Source: Opitutia bacterium Tous-C1TDCM
Lineage (GTDB): Bacteria > Verrucomicrobiota > Verrucomicrobiia > Opitutales > Opitutaceae
Direction: 5' to 3'
Assembly: GCA_002288455.1 (NCBI GenBank)
Contig: NEUS01000014.1
Coordinates: 1-51,660, forward strand
Length of the DNA stretch: 51,660 nucleotides
The translations under genes were made by a program, and so were the position numbers. The notes beneath the pieces were generated by a model that saw only the letters and a list, made by a program, of their open reading frames with translations, had not been told where the DNA came from and did no database searches. Positions 16,543 to 25,600 of the stretch are shown piece after piece (the first letter of the stretch is position 1; each line of letters opens with the position of its first letter).

Positions 16543-18684
16543 ATGACGTCGCCCCTTCGCCCCCTTGTCCGCGGTCTCACTCTCCCTTGGATTGCCGTCT
16601 TGGTTGTCCTGCTGCTGCTGGCCCCGCTCCTCCGCGCCCAAACCCAGCCGACGTGGACCAATGTCGCGCACAACCTCGGCACCAATTTCAGCGAGATCAC
16701 CAGCGTCGCCTACGGCAACGGCACCTTCGTCGCCGTCGCCTCGCTGCCGATCCCCGGCACCACCGTTGCGCCGCTCTACGTCGCCACCAGCACCGACGGC
16801 CTCACGTGGACCTCGCGCACCGTCAATGCCGCGCTCTTCCGGACCTACGTGAGCCGCATCCGTTTTCTCAACGGCCGCTTCATCATCTCCTACGGCGGCG
16901 ATGCCGGCGCCGACTTTACCAGCGCCCGCCTCAATTACTACGCCACCAGCACCGACGGCGTCACCTGGACCAACCTCCCGCAGTCCGCCGGCATGTCGTT
17001 CACCGAAATGATCTTTGCCAACGGCCGCTACTACGTCGTCACGGGCTCGGCCCTGATCAGCTCCACCGATCTCACCAACTGGACCTCTCATCCCACGCCG
17101 CTCACGGGTATTTTCAGTTTCCTCGACATCGCCTTCGGCAACGGCCGCTTCTTTGCCACCACCAACGGCAACGGCGGCGTCATCACCAGCACCGACGGCA
17201 CCACTTGGACGCAGGTGCCCTTCTTCGCCCAGCTCGGCGGCTACCGGGCCGAGTTCCTCGCCGGCACCTGGTTCTTCTACAGCCAGGGCAACAACGCCGT
17301 GAGCACCGACGGCACGACGTTCACCACCGTCGTCCGCACGAACACCACGCCCGGCGGCACCGCCTCGATCCTCGCCATGAACGGCCGCATCATCGCGCCC
17401 GGCCCCGGCTACTACTGGGCGGGCGTCAACGGCCGCGACTGGGCCCAGTTCGGGCTCTGGCCCACGATTCAGGGTTCGTTCTTCAACTCCTACTTCGAAG
17501 TCGCCTACGGTGCCGGCCGCTACGTCGCGGTTGGCTCGGCCCTCCTCGGCCGCACCTACAGCGGCTTGATCATCACGTTGGCCGACGCCTCGGCCCCGCC
17601 GCTCGTGTTCCCCGTCGCCCCCTCCATCACCGCCGCGCCGGTCGCCACCGCGGCCGTCCTCGGCGGCCCCGCGACGTTCTCCGCGGCCGCCACCGGCGTC
17701 GGCAACACGTATCAGTGGCTCAAGGACAACGTCGCCATCGCCGGCGCCACCTCCGCCACCTACACGATCGCCGCCGTCACCGCCGCCTCCGCCGGCAACT
17801 ACAGCGTCCGCATCGTCAATTCCCTCGGCACCGTCACCAGCACCCCCGTCGCCCTCACGCTCGTCACCGCCAGCAACGCCGGCCGCCTCGTCAACATGTC
17901 CATCCGCACCGGCGCGGGCACCGGCGACGCGACCTTGATCGTCGGCGTCGGTCTCGGCGGCGCCGGCACCTCCGGCAGCAAAGCCGTCCTCCTCCGCGGC
18001 GTCGGCCCCACCCTCGGCGCCTTCGGCGTCGGCGGCACCCTCGCCGATCCCGTCATGTCCGTCTTCCAAGGCACGACCCAGGTCGCCGCCAACGACAACT
18101 GGGACGCCGCCGCCGGCGCCACCTTCGCCTCGCTCGGCGCCTTCGCCTTCACCGCCGGCTCCCGCGACGCCGCGCTCTACAACGCCGCCATCCCCTCCGG
18201 CTCCTACTCGATCCAGATCGTCGGCCAGAACAACGGCACCGGCATCGCCCTCGCCGAAATCTACGACGCCACGCCGGCGTCCGCGTTCTCCGCCGCCACG
18301 CCCCGCCTCGTCAACGTCTCCGCCCGCACCCAGGTCGGCACCGGCGACAACCTCCTCATCGCCGGCTTCGTCGTCGGCGGCCAGACGCCCGTGCGCGTCC
18401 TCATCCGTGCCGTCGGTCCCACCCTCGGCGCCTTCGGCGTCGGCGGCACCCTCGCCGACCCGAAACTCGACGTCTTCTCCGGCACCACGGTCGTCGCCTC
18501 GAACGACAACTGGGAGGCCGCCACCGCCGCCAACTTCAGCCGCGTCGGCGCCTTCGCCTTCACGGCCGGATCCCGTGACGCCGCCCTCGTCGCGACTTTG
18601 AATCCCGGCAGTTACACCGCCCAGGTCAGCGGCGTGAACAACACCACCGGCGTCGCCCTCGTCGAAGTGTACGAACTGCCGTGA
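16543..18684 (+). CDS. Large secreted protein with Asp-box-like repeats, Ig-like domain and tandem C-terminal domains
   Basis: 713 residues with a signal peptide (PWIAVLVVLLLLAPLLRA). Residues 35-345 carry five or more repeats of the type ATSTDGLTWTS, followed by AYGNGTFVAV or ANGRYYVV (sialidase/Asp-box-like propeller). An Ig-like domain follows at roughly 360-445 (GNTYQWLKDNVAIAGATSAT). It ends with two copies of a domain of about 125 residues: RLVNMSIRTGAGTGDATLIV ... GSRDAALYNAAIPSGSY and RLVNVSARTQVGTGDNLLIA ... GSRDAALVATLNPGSY. Each copy contains VGPTLGAFGVGGTLADP and ANDNW/SNDNW. This last module is found at the C terminus of many verrucomicrobial extracellular proteins; an anchoring or secretion role is inferred. 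Substrate or partner unknown. Confidence 0.84.
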   Translation: MTSPLRPLVRGLTLPWIAVLVVLLLLAPLLRAQTQPTWTNVAHNLGTNFSEITSVAYGNGTFVAVASLPIPGTTVAPLYVATSTDGLTWTSRTVNAALFRTYVSRIRFLNGRFIISYGGDAGADFTSARLNYYATSTDGVTWTNLPQSAGMSFTEMIFANGRYYVVTGSALISSTDLTNWTSHPTPLTGIFSFLDIAFGNGRFFATTNGNGGVITSTDGTTWTQVPFFAQLGGYRAEFLAGTWFFYSQGNNAVSTDGTTFTTVVRTNTTPGGTASILAMNGRIIAPGPGYYWAGVNGRDWAQFGLWPTIQGSFFNSYFEVAYGAGRYVAVGSALLGRTYSGLIITLADASAPPLVFPVAPSITAAPVATAAVLGGPATFSAAATGVGNTYQWLKDNVAIAGATSATYTIAAVTAASAGNYSVRIVNSLGTVTSTPVALTLVTASNAGRLVNMSIRTGAGTGDATLIVGVGLGGAGTSGSKAVLLRGVGPTLGAFGVGGTLADPVMSVFQGTTQVAANDNWDAAAGATFASLGAFAFTAGSRDAALYNAAIPSGSYSIQIVGQNNGTGIALAEIYDATPASAFSAATPRLVNVSARTQVGTGDNLLIAGFVVGGQTPVRVLIRAVGPTLGAFGVGGTLADPKLDVFSGTTVVASNDNWEAATAANFSRVGAFAFTAGSRDAALVATLNPGSYTAQVSGVNNTTGVALVEVYELP

Positions 18685-18692
18685 GGCCGGCG

Positions 18693-18724
18693 GCAGTTGA
18701 AAGTGGAAGGTTGAAAGGTGAAAG
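18693..18724 (+). repeat. Stop-proximal heptamer repeat
   Basis: GCAGTTGAAAGTGGAAGG, continuing TTGAAAGGTGAAAG, begins only 8 bases after the stop at 18684. About 10 bases later, ACCGAGCCCGACGGGCATCGG forms a small stem, and TTCTCAAC at 18753 gives a short inverted partner. Nearby, CTCCGTGGCCTCC occurs twice, at 18760 and 18780, 20 bases apart. Confidence 0.7.
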
Positions 18725-18865
18725 ACCGAGCCCGACGGGCATCGGATATCTCTTCTCAACTCCGTGGCCTCCACCTCCGCTCCGTGGCCTCCGTGACCCC
18801 GCCGTCGAAAGCCGTTCCCCGATTTTGGGTTCGTGCCGCGGCCTCGCCCGCATAGGCAAAAGCCC

Positions 18866-19222
18866 GTGCACGCCTCCCTCGACGGCCTCTGGCAACCCAC
18901 CTCCGCGGAATTCTCCGGCGCCAAGGCCCCGGCGGAAATCCTCGAACGCACCGAACTCGAACTGAGTCTCGGCCGCTACACGGTGCGCTTCGGCGGCGAG
19001 TCGAGCGACGCCGGCATCTTCACCGGCGACGCCTTCACGCTCACGCTCCTGAGCGTCGAAGGCACCAACGCCGGCCGGACCATCCCCTGCGTTTACCAAC
19101 TCAAGGGCGACCTCCTCCGCATCTGCTTCGGCCTCGACGGCACCCGCCCCCCCGCCTTCGCCACCGTCGCCGGCGACCAACGCTACCTCGTCACCTACCG
19201 CCGCCGCCCCGCCGCCAAGTAA
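18866..19222 (+). CDS. TIGR03067-family hypothetical protein, 118 aa
   Basis: From GTG at 18866, which lets the protein begin VHASLDGLWQPTSAEFSG. A start at 18833 would add a Pro/Arg-rich leader. The pattern LDGLWxPxSAEFxG, then YTVRFGGESSDAGIFTGD, TIPCVYQLKGDLLRICFGLDG and QRYLVTYRRRP, follows the TIGR03067 family found in planctomycetes and verrucomicrobia. It is an all-beta domain of about 110 residues of unknown function, comparable to lipocalin-like strands. No signal peptide is seen. It stands alone. Confidence 0.77.
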   Translation: MHASLDGLWQPTSAEFSGAKAPAEILERTELELSLGRYTVRFGGESSDAGIFTGDAFTLTLLSVEGTNAGRTIPCVYQLKGDLLRICFGLDGTRPPAFATVAGDQRYLVTYRRRPAAK

Positions 19223-19284
19223 TCCATTGGGTTACTTTGTTCCCGGCCCGCCCGCCGCCATGTCCGGCCGCTCCCTTGGTCGAA

Positions 19285-19372
19285 GGGGTCAATACGCGAA
19301 TCGCAAATTCCTTTTCTCCCATTCGCGCACAGCAAAATGTGCTCGCGCCTTCGCGTCTCGCGATTTGACCCC
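19285..19372. repeat. Miniature palindromic element, REP/MITE-like (88 bases)
   Basis: The ends are perfect inverted repeats of eight bases, GGGGTCAA and TTGACCCC. Going inwards both arms continue with CGCGA blocks after two mismatches (GGGGTCAATACGCGA against GGGGTCAAATCGCGA on the other strand). The centre holds AGCAAAATGTGCT, itself a small palindrome. GGGGTCA ends are characteristic of palindromes mobilised by REP-associated tyrosine transposases; no such transposase is in the window. It occupies most of the 224-base gap between the TIGR03067 gene and the gene ending at 19447. Confidence 0.55.
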
Positions 19373-19446
19373 GTTGCGAGCATCCTGAACTGCCGGACCA
19401 CGGCGCGCGAATCCGGACGTCGCCGCCTTCGGCCGGAGCACCCGGC

Positions 19447-20247
19447 TCATTTGTCCAACGCCTGCGCCGCGCCCTCGGGCACCGCCACGGTCGTCGCGCC
19501 GACGGCGCTGAACCGCGTGCTCCATTGCTGCATGGTCCAGGCGACGCCTTTGCTCCGCGCATCCGGAAAACCGATACCCAGCACGACATGGTACTCCGCG
19601 ATCCCGGTTTCCCCGACCTTGAAGATCACGGTGCCGTGCACCTCGGGCGCCCGCTTTGCCTCCGGTCCGCCCCAGGCCAGCTCGATCGCTTTCTCCGGCA
19701 GTTCCGCGAGGAACACTCCCTGCTCCCGCCGGACCGATTTGAAGTCGACGACCAGATCCAACAGATCCTCAACCACCGGCCGCACGGCCGCCGCCTTCAA
19801 CGCCGCCGCCACAAAACGCGTCCGCCGCACCGTCTTCCCTTCGAGCACAACGTCGCGCTCGGCTTCGCCGCCGCCGGCCCGCAACGCATCGCGGCGCAAC
19901 CACCCCGTCGGCGTCAACGCCACCGCATCGCCGTGCCGGGTGAGCGCGGTCACGGGCACCGGCACGTCGCGCGTCGGCTGCAGCACGACCAACGTGAGTC
20001 CCGCCGCATCGAATTCGCCCCGCACCTCCGTTGCCGCCGGCGGATCGAACCGCGGCGCCGTCGTCGCCCCGCTGAATTTCCGCCGCACCGACGTCTCCCA
20101 CGTATGGCTCGTCCGCGCCATCCCGGTGATCAACGCCCGCAACTCCGCCGCGTCGTCCGCCCGTGCCGTATCCGACGCACCCATCGCGCCCAGCAAAACC
20201 AATGCTGCGAATCGCCAGCCCTGAATCTTGGAAAAACGGGAATGCAC
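19447..20247 (-). CDS. Hypothetical exported protein, 266 aa
   Basis: Not recognised. I chose GTG at 20247 because it yields a clear signal peptide: VHSRFSKIQGWRFAALVLLG, then an AxA cleavage site in TARA before DDAAEL. The mature part looks like two similar alpha/beta halves: VRRKFSGATTAPRFDPPAAT with TLVVLQPTRDVPVPVTALTR, and a later strand VHGTVIFKVGETGIAEYHVV. It ends in TTVAVPEGAAQALDK. No catalytic motif or metal site is evident. It is encoded downstream of the M48 peptidase on the same strand with a gap of 154 bases, so co-expression is possible but not certain. Confidence 0.65.
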   Translation of the reverse strand: MHSRFSKIQGWRFAALVLLGAMGASDTARADDAAELRALITGMARTSHTWETSVRRKFSGATTAPRFDPPAATEVRGEFDAAGLTLVVLQPTRDVPVPVTALTRHGDAVALTPTGWLRRDALRAGGGEAERDVVLEGKTVRRTRFVAAALKAAAVRPVVEDLLDLVVDFKSVRREQGVFLAELPEKAIELAWGGPEAKRAPEVHGTVIFKVGETGIAEYHVVLGIGFPDARSKGVAWTMQQWSTRFSAVGATTVAVPEGAAQALDK

Positions 20248-20401
20248 GCGCCGCAGCCCCCGTGCCAATCCGACTCCGCGGGCACACCCGAGGCCGGAAA
20301 GTCCGAATCGCTTTTGTGGTCGTAGCTCACCCCGCGACCGCGTCGACGGTACCGCGGCAGCCCGACTCCTCGCCTCCTCGATCCAGAAGAGCATGATCGG
20401 G

Positions 20402-21211
20402 CTACGGGACAGAGCTTGGGCCAAGCCGGGCCGCGTGGGCTCGCATGGCTTGGAGCCGGTTGGCGGGAACAGGGTGGGTTTGCAGCATTTCGAGCCACCG
20501 CGGGTTGCGGTCCCGCGCCTCCAACCAAAGAAACAGCTTCTCGGTTCCGGTTGTCGTCCCGAAACGGCGGTGCACAAGCTCAAGCCCGAAAAGGTCGGCT
20601 GCGGATTCCTGGCCGCGGGAATGCCGGATTTCGAGCAGGGAGGAAAGGTGGGAGCCGAGCAGATCGCCGCCTTCCCCGAAAATGAGGGCCCATGCCAGCT
20701 GCCGGCCCAGTTGCCGACCGAGGCCGCGCAAGTGGTCGCGCTGGGCGAAATGCCCGAGTTCGTGTCCGAGCACGAACGCCAGCGGCACCTCCTCGTCCAC
20801 GACGTCGAGCAGTCCCTCGGTGACCCCGATGGCGCCGCCGGGAAAGGCAAACGCGTTGGGTTCGTCCCCAGGGAGAATGAAGATCCGGTAGGGAATGCGC
20901 GGAACCGCCGGGTCGGCGGAAAGCTTGGCCAACACGGCCGTGACCCGGGCGAGCGCAGCGCGGCGGTCCACGGCCGGATTTGCGCCGGAGCGGGCGGCCG
21001 GCGGACTGAAGTCGCCGAACCAGCGGTGTTCCGTGCCGGGAGAAACGAGCGGCAGAGCCAACTCGATCGTCCAAGCGATGCCGAACCACAGACCTAGGAC
21101 CAGTGCGAGGAGGGCGCCTCCCATCAAAACAAACTCCCGGAACACGCCCGTTCGCCCGCCGCCCACGCTGGCCTCGGCGGCGGCTCCCAGATCGCGCCGG
21201 ACAAATTTCAT
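20402..21211 (-). CDS. M48-family membrane-bound metallopeptidase
   Basis: 269 residues from ATG at 21211. One transmembrane helix spans about 27-51 (FVLMGGALLALVLGLWFGIA). The peptidase domain has NAFAFPGGAIGVTEGLLDVV, then LAFVLGHELGHFAQRDHLRG: His 150, Glu 151 and His 154 form the zinc-binding HExxH site, and Glu in QESAADLFGLELVHR gives the third ligand. This is the pattern of M48 (HtpX/Ste24/BepA-like) peptidases, facing the periplasm if the N terminus is cytoplasmic. Unlike HtpX it has one rather than four helices. It is the third gene of a tight operon with two YbjQ-type proteins (12 and 5-base gaps). Confidence 0.9.
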   Translation of the reverse strand: MKFVRRDLGAAAEASVGGGRTGVFREFVLMGGALLALVLGLWFGIAWTIELALPLVSPGTEHRWFGDFSPPAARSGANPAVDRRAALARVTAVLAKLSADPAVPRIPYRIFILPGDEPNAFAFPGGAIGVTEGLLDVVDEEVPLAFVLGHELGHFAQRDHLRGLGRQLGRQLAWALIFGEGGDLLGSHLSSLLEIRHSRGQESAADLFGLELVHRRFGTTTGTEKLFLWLEARDRNPRWLEMLQTHPVPANRLQAMRAHAARLGPSSVP

Positions 21212-21223
21212 GCGGACAGCCCG

Positions 21224-21718
21224 TCAGCCCGCAAAACGCACCGCCGTGCCCGAGGCGACAACCTCGATGGCCCCGATACCCTTCTTGCCTTGGGTGTTTG
21301 CGATGTTGGCGGTGTCGAGCCGCAGGTTCATCACGATATGGGCATCGGGACACTCCGCCTTCAGACGCAGCACGGCCTCGCGGCGTGCCCGATCAAGCAG
21401 GCTTTCGTAGGACCGCAACGACCCGCCGAATATTTTGCGGAGCTGGGCCAGGAATCGCTTGAAGTTGTCGTGGGAGATAACGACGGATGCGGTGACCAGA
21501 CGCGCATCGGCCACCGGACGCGTGCCATCCAAAGTACGAAGGGTGACCACGGGCAAATCGGCGGTGGCGGCTTCGCGGTCGCGGATCGAACGGTAGTGCC
21601 GGCGTTCAATGATCGTGCCCGACACCCCGGCAACGACAAAGAACAGGAACGGCAAGCCGTAGATGACCAGCATCATGATCACCCCGACGTAATCCGGCTG
21701 GGAATTGCCTGCGGGCAT
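21224..21718 (-). CDS. YbjQ-like (PF01906) protein with an N-terminal membrane anchor
   Basis: 164 residues from ATG at 21718, five bases after the previous stop. A transmembrane helix (IMMLVIYGLPFLFFVVAGVS) is followed by a short linker and a YbjQ-type domain: LVTASVVISHDNFKRFLAQL, RKIFGGSLRSYESLLDRARR and the end AIEVVASGTAVRFAG. The family was annotated heavy-metal-binding on weak grounds and forms pentamers. In YbjQ proteins the first conserved strand normally begins directly at the N terminus, so the membrane anchor is an added feature. The domain could serve as an assembly platform for the peptidase encoded next; this is inference. Confidence 0.82.
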   Translation of the reverse strand: MPAGNSQPDYVGVIMMLVIYGLPFLFFVVAGVSGTIIERRHYRSIRDREAATADLPVVTLRTLDGTRPVADARLVTASVVISHDNFKRFLAQLRKIFGGSLRSYESLLDRARREAVLRLKAECPDAHIVMNLRLDTANIANTQGKKGIGAIEVVASGTAVRFAG

Positions 21719-21723
21719 GGGGC

Positions 21724-22047
21724 TTACTCCACGCGGACGGCGGTTCCGTAGGCGTAAAGTTCGGCCGCGCCCTGCGTGATCGAGGACGTGGAGAATCGGA
21801 TGTTGACGACGGCGTTGGCCCCAAGAGCGGTCGCCTGTTCGACCATGCGGCGAACGGCTTCCTCGCGGGATTCTTTGAGCAATTCGGTGTAGCCTCTGAG
21901 TTCCCCGCCGACGATGTTCTTAAGGCTGGCGGCGATGTCTCGCCCGACATGTTTCGCCCGGACGGTGCTGCCGGAGACGAGACCATAGTGCTCGGCGATG
22001 GTACGGCCGGGCACGGTTTCCAAGTTGGTCAGGATGATATCGTTCAT
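21724..22047 (-). CDS. YbjQ-family protein, 107 aa
   Basis: From ATG at 22047 (MNDIILTNLETVPGRTIAEH). It has the full canonical family pattern and length: VPGRTIAEHYGLVSGSTVRA, RDIAASLKNIVGGELRGYTE, LLKESREEAVRRMVEQATAL and GANAVVNIRF ... AYGTAVRVE. YbjQ (PF01906) proteins form beta/alpha pentamers of uncertain function. It is the first gene of the operon with the anchored YbjQ-like protein and the M48 peptidase. A soluble and a membrane-anchored copy side by side suggest they could assemble together. Confidence 0.9.
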   Translation of the reverse strand: MNDIILTNLETVPGRTIAEHYGLVSGSTVRAKHVGRDIAASLKNIVGGELRGYTELLKESREEAVRRMVEQATALGANAVVNIRFSTSSITQGAAELYAYGTAVRVE

Positions 22048-22112
22048 GAGAAACGGCTTTGAAAAATACTCTGGGGCAACCCGATGAATCGACCACGCGC
22101 GGCGGAAACTGC

Positions 22113-22400
22113 TCAGGCGCCCGGGCTTTCGCGCACAAAGTCCCACGCGCAATCCGCCCACTCCCCGTCACGATAGCGCACCAGAAAACCGGCGTGCAGC
22201 TCGGCATCGATCCACACGGAATCAACTTCTGCCCGGCCGGTCAGGCCGTTGGCCCGGCGGATCGCCTCGTGCATCACGCGGTACGTCTCACGGGTGTCGA
22301 ACTCGACTTCGAAAACATCCTCCTCGTCGAGGTAACGGACGAAGCGGATCGGTACAAACTCCGAACTGCCAAGCGGCCTGGGTTCCGCGTACGTCTTCAT
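22113..22400 (-). CDS. Small acidic hypothetical protein (partner of DUF4160-like protein)
   Basis: 95 residues from ATG at 22400, which overlaps the stop codon of the preceding DUF4160-like frame by four bases (ATGA), indicating coupled translation. Segments include PIRFVRYLDEEDVFEVEFDT, HEAIRRANGLTGRAEVDSVW and DAELHAGFLVRYRDGEWADC. No family is recognised with certainty. DUF4160 proteins are typically followed by a DUF2442 gene, and this acidic small protein occupies that place, but it does not show the usual DUF2442 pattern. Such pairs are often predicted toxin-antitoxin modules; no activity can be inferred here. Confidence 0.68.
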   Translation of the reverse strand: MKTYAEPRPLGSSEFVPIRFVRYLDEEDVFEVEFDTRETYRVMHEAIRRANGLTGRAEVDSVWIDAELHAGFLVRYRDGEWADCAWDFVRESPGA

Positions 22401-22600
22401 ACCATCCCCTTCTGCTGAAGCTCCCTGATGATTGCAACCACCGCAGTGGGCGGCAGACCGCCCTCCAGGTAGGCGTAGCTGTCGAGGCGAACCCGCCCAA
22501 GCAGGTTGTTGTTCTTGTCGAAAACGTGCACGTGCCGCGGCTCATGGTCGCCCTTGAACCAGACGAAAAAGTATCCCCCTTGGCGCTTGCGACCCTTTGC
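22397..22600 (-). pseudogene. DUF4160-like protein without a canonical start codon
   Basis: Reading left from 22600, the frame gives AKGRKRQGGYFFVWFKGDHE, PRHVHVFDKNNNLLGRVRLD, SYAYLEGGLPPTAVVAIIRE and LQQKGMV, then TGA at 22399-22397. The GYFFVWFKGDHEPRHVHVFD core is the DUF4160 signature (HVHV). There is no ATG, GTG or TTG in frame upstream; a TTG at 22602-22600 is out of frame by one. Upstream codons run into the nrdA terminator hairpin. Either the 5' end was lost when the gene became attached to nrdA, or a rare start (for example ATT inside the terminator) or a frameshift is used. The downstream coupled gene is intact. Confidence 0.68.
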
Positions 22601-22628
22601 AAAAAAAGCCCCGCCGAAGCGGGGCTTT
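22601..22628 (-). terminator. Intrinsic terminator of nrdA
   Basis: On the minus strand: AAAGCCCCGC, loop TTCG, GCGGGGCTTT, then a total run of seven T. A perfect 10-base stem with a stable tetraloop and T-tract, ten bases after the nrdA stop at 22638. It ends the nrd transcript just before the DUF4160-like frame. Confidence 0.93.
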
Positions 22629-22637
22629 GAAATCCAG

Positions 22638-25600
22638 TTACTGGCAGGCTTCGCATTCCTCGCCGCGCTTCATCGCCTCGATGGAGCAGGCTTTCTTTTC
22701 CTCGGCGGTGTAGGTCTTTTTGCCGGCGGCCGTGACGGCGTCGGCCTTCACCTGCTCCACGCTGTGCGTGCCGCCGGTGTCGCCGCTGTTCTGGCCGCCG
22801 TTCTGGCCTTCCTTGATCGCGCCGCGCACTTCCTTCTTCACCGCCACCGTCGCCTTCTCGATGTTCGAGGCGCCGAGGCTGCGGAGGTAGTACGTCGTCT
22901 TCAGGCCCACGTGCCACGCCTGGCGGTACATGTGGCTGAGCGTCTTGAGGTCCGGCGTCTTGATCCAGAGGTTCACGCTCTGCGCCTGGTCGATCCACTT
23001 CTGGCGGCGCGCGGCGGCGTCGATGATCCACTTGGCATCGATGTCGAAAGCCGTGAGGTACTTCGCCTTCAGGTCGGCGGGGATGCGCTCGATGTCCTTC
23101 AGCTCGCCGTCGAAGTATTTCAGGTTGTCGATCATGTCCTGGTCCCACAGGCCGCGGGCCTTGAGATCCTTCACGAGGAACGGATTCAGCACGATGAACT
23201 CGCCCGAGAGGTTCGATTTCACGAACAGGTTCTTGTACGTGGGCTCGATGCAGGGGCTCGTCGCCGTGATGTTCGAGATCGTCGCCGTGGGCGCGATCGC
23301 GAGGCAGTTGGAATTGCGCATGCCCTGGGTCGCGATCTTCGCGCGCAGGGGCGTCCAGTCGAGTTTGCCGCCGCGCGGGACTTCGACTTCCACGCCGCGT
23401 TCCTTTTCGAGCAGGTCGAGCGTGTCCTGCGGCAGCAGGCCGCGGCTCCACTTCGAACCCGGGTAGCTCTGGTACGTGCCGCGCTCGGCCGCGAGGTCGG
23501 AGCTGGCTTCGTAGGCGTAGAACGCGATCGCTTCCATCGCCTCGTCGTTGAACTCCACCGCCTCGGGCGACGCGAAGGCGTGGCCACGGAGGTAGAGCGC
23601 GTGCGCCAGACCCATCACGCCGAGCCCGATCGGGCGGTGGCGCAGGTTCGAGGTCTTGGCGGCGACGGTCGGGTAGAAGTTGATGTCGATGACGTTGTCC
23701 AGCGCGCGGACCGCCATGCGGATGGTCTCGCGGAGCTTGGCGTGGTCGAGGGCACCGTCGGGCTTCAGGTGCGTCTCGAGGATGACGGAGCCGAGGTTGC
23801 AGACGGCGGTCTCGTCGTTGCTCGTGTTGAGCGTGATCTCGGTGCAGAGATTCGACGAGTGGATGACGCCGGCGTGGTCCTGCGGGGAACGGATGTTGCA
23901 GGCGTCCTTGAACGTGATCCAGGGATGGCCGGTCTCGAAGAGCATCGAGAGCATCTTCTTCCAGAGTTCGAGGGCCTCGACCTTCTGGCCGTGGACCTTG
24001 CCCTCTTCGGCGAGCTTCTCGTACTCGAGGTAGCGCTTCTCGAAGGCGGCGCCGTAGAGCTCGTGGAGATCTTTGACCTGGTTGGAACGGAAGAGCGTCC
24101 ACGACTGGCGGGCCTCCATGCGCTTCATGAAAAGGTCGGGAATCCAGTTCGCCGTGTTCATGTCGTGCGTGCGGCGGCGGTCGTCGCCCGTGTTCTTGCG
24201 CAGCTCGAGGAACTCGAAGATGTCGTTGTGCCAGGTTTCCAGATACGCGCAGCCGGAGCCCTTGCGTTTGCCGCCCTGGTTGACGGCGACGAGCTGGTCG
24301 TTGTGCAGCTTGAGGAACGGGATGACGCCCTGGGACTCGCCGTTGGTGCCCTGGATGTGCGCGCCGGTGCCGCGGACCGCGGTCCACGAGCCGCCGAGGC
24401 CGCCGGCCCACTTGGCGAGGAACGCGTTGTCGGCGATGCCGCGGAGCATGATGCTCTCGAGGGAATCGTCGACGTAGTAGAGGTAGCAGGAGCTGAGCTG
24501 CGAGTGGAGCGTGCCGGAATTGAAGAGCGTCGGCGTGCTGCTGCAGAAACGGCGGCTCTTGTAGAGCTCGTAGAGACCGGTGACGCGGGTTTCGCGGTCG
24601 CCCTGCTCGTCGAGCATCAGGCCCATGGATACGCGGAGCCAGAAGAACTGCGGCGTCTCGATGCGGCGCGAAGGCGAACGCGTTTTGTCGATGATGAGGT
24701 ACCGGTCGTACATCGTCTGGATGCCGAGGAAATCGAACTCGAGGTCGGAGGACGGATCGAGGACGGCGGCGAGCTTGGGCAGATCGTAATCGAGCAGGCG
24801 CGGGTTGAGGCGCTTGATGGCGACCCCGTGTTCGAGGTACTTGCGGAAGGCGCGCTGGTGGGCGCCCTTCAGGGCCCCGATGCCGTCCTTCATGATGTCC
24901 CAGCCGAGGACTTCCTCATAAATGTAGGTGAGCTGGATGCGGCCGGCGAACTTGGCGAAATCGGCGTCCTTCTCGATCAGGGTCTTCGAATTGAGGACGA
25001 TGGTGGCGTCGAGGTCCTTCTGGCTGATCTGGTCGTAGACGGAGCGGCGGAGCTCGGCTTCGATCTCGTCGTTGGTCAGGCAGAGGTCGAGGCCGATGCG
25101 GGCGAACTCGATGCGCTTGCGGAGGTCGGCGCCGTCCCAGAACACGTTCGTGCCGTCGGCCTTCTTCACGACGATCATCGACGCTTGGCCGGGGGCGGCG
25201 GCAGGCGCGGCGACCGGGGCGGATTCGTCGAGACCGCCGTCGCGGGCGATCGAGCGCTGGGCGCGGAAAAGAATGTAGGCTTCGGCGACCTTGTAGTGGC
25301 CGGACTTCATGAGCTCCTCCTGCACCATGTCCTGGATTTCCTCGATGTGGACGAAGGACTGCTTCGAGGAGTGGACACGGGCGGAGACGGCCTTGGTGAT
25401 GGCGACGGCGGGGGCGGAGTCGCGCTGGAGGGAGAGGAAGGTCTTGCGGACGGCGATCTCGACCTTCTGTTCGCTCCAAGGCACGACCTGGTTGTTGCGG
25501 CGGATCACGCGGAGCGTGGACTGCGCGGCGGACTCGCGGTCGACGGCGATCTTGCGGGCGCGGTTGAGCAGGAGGCTCTTGGCGACGAAGTAGGCGTTGT

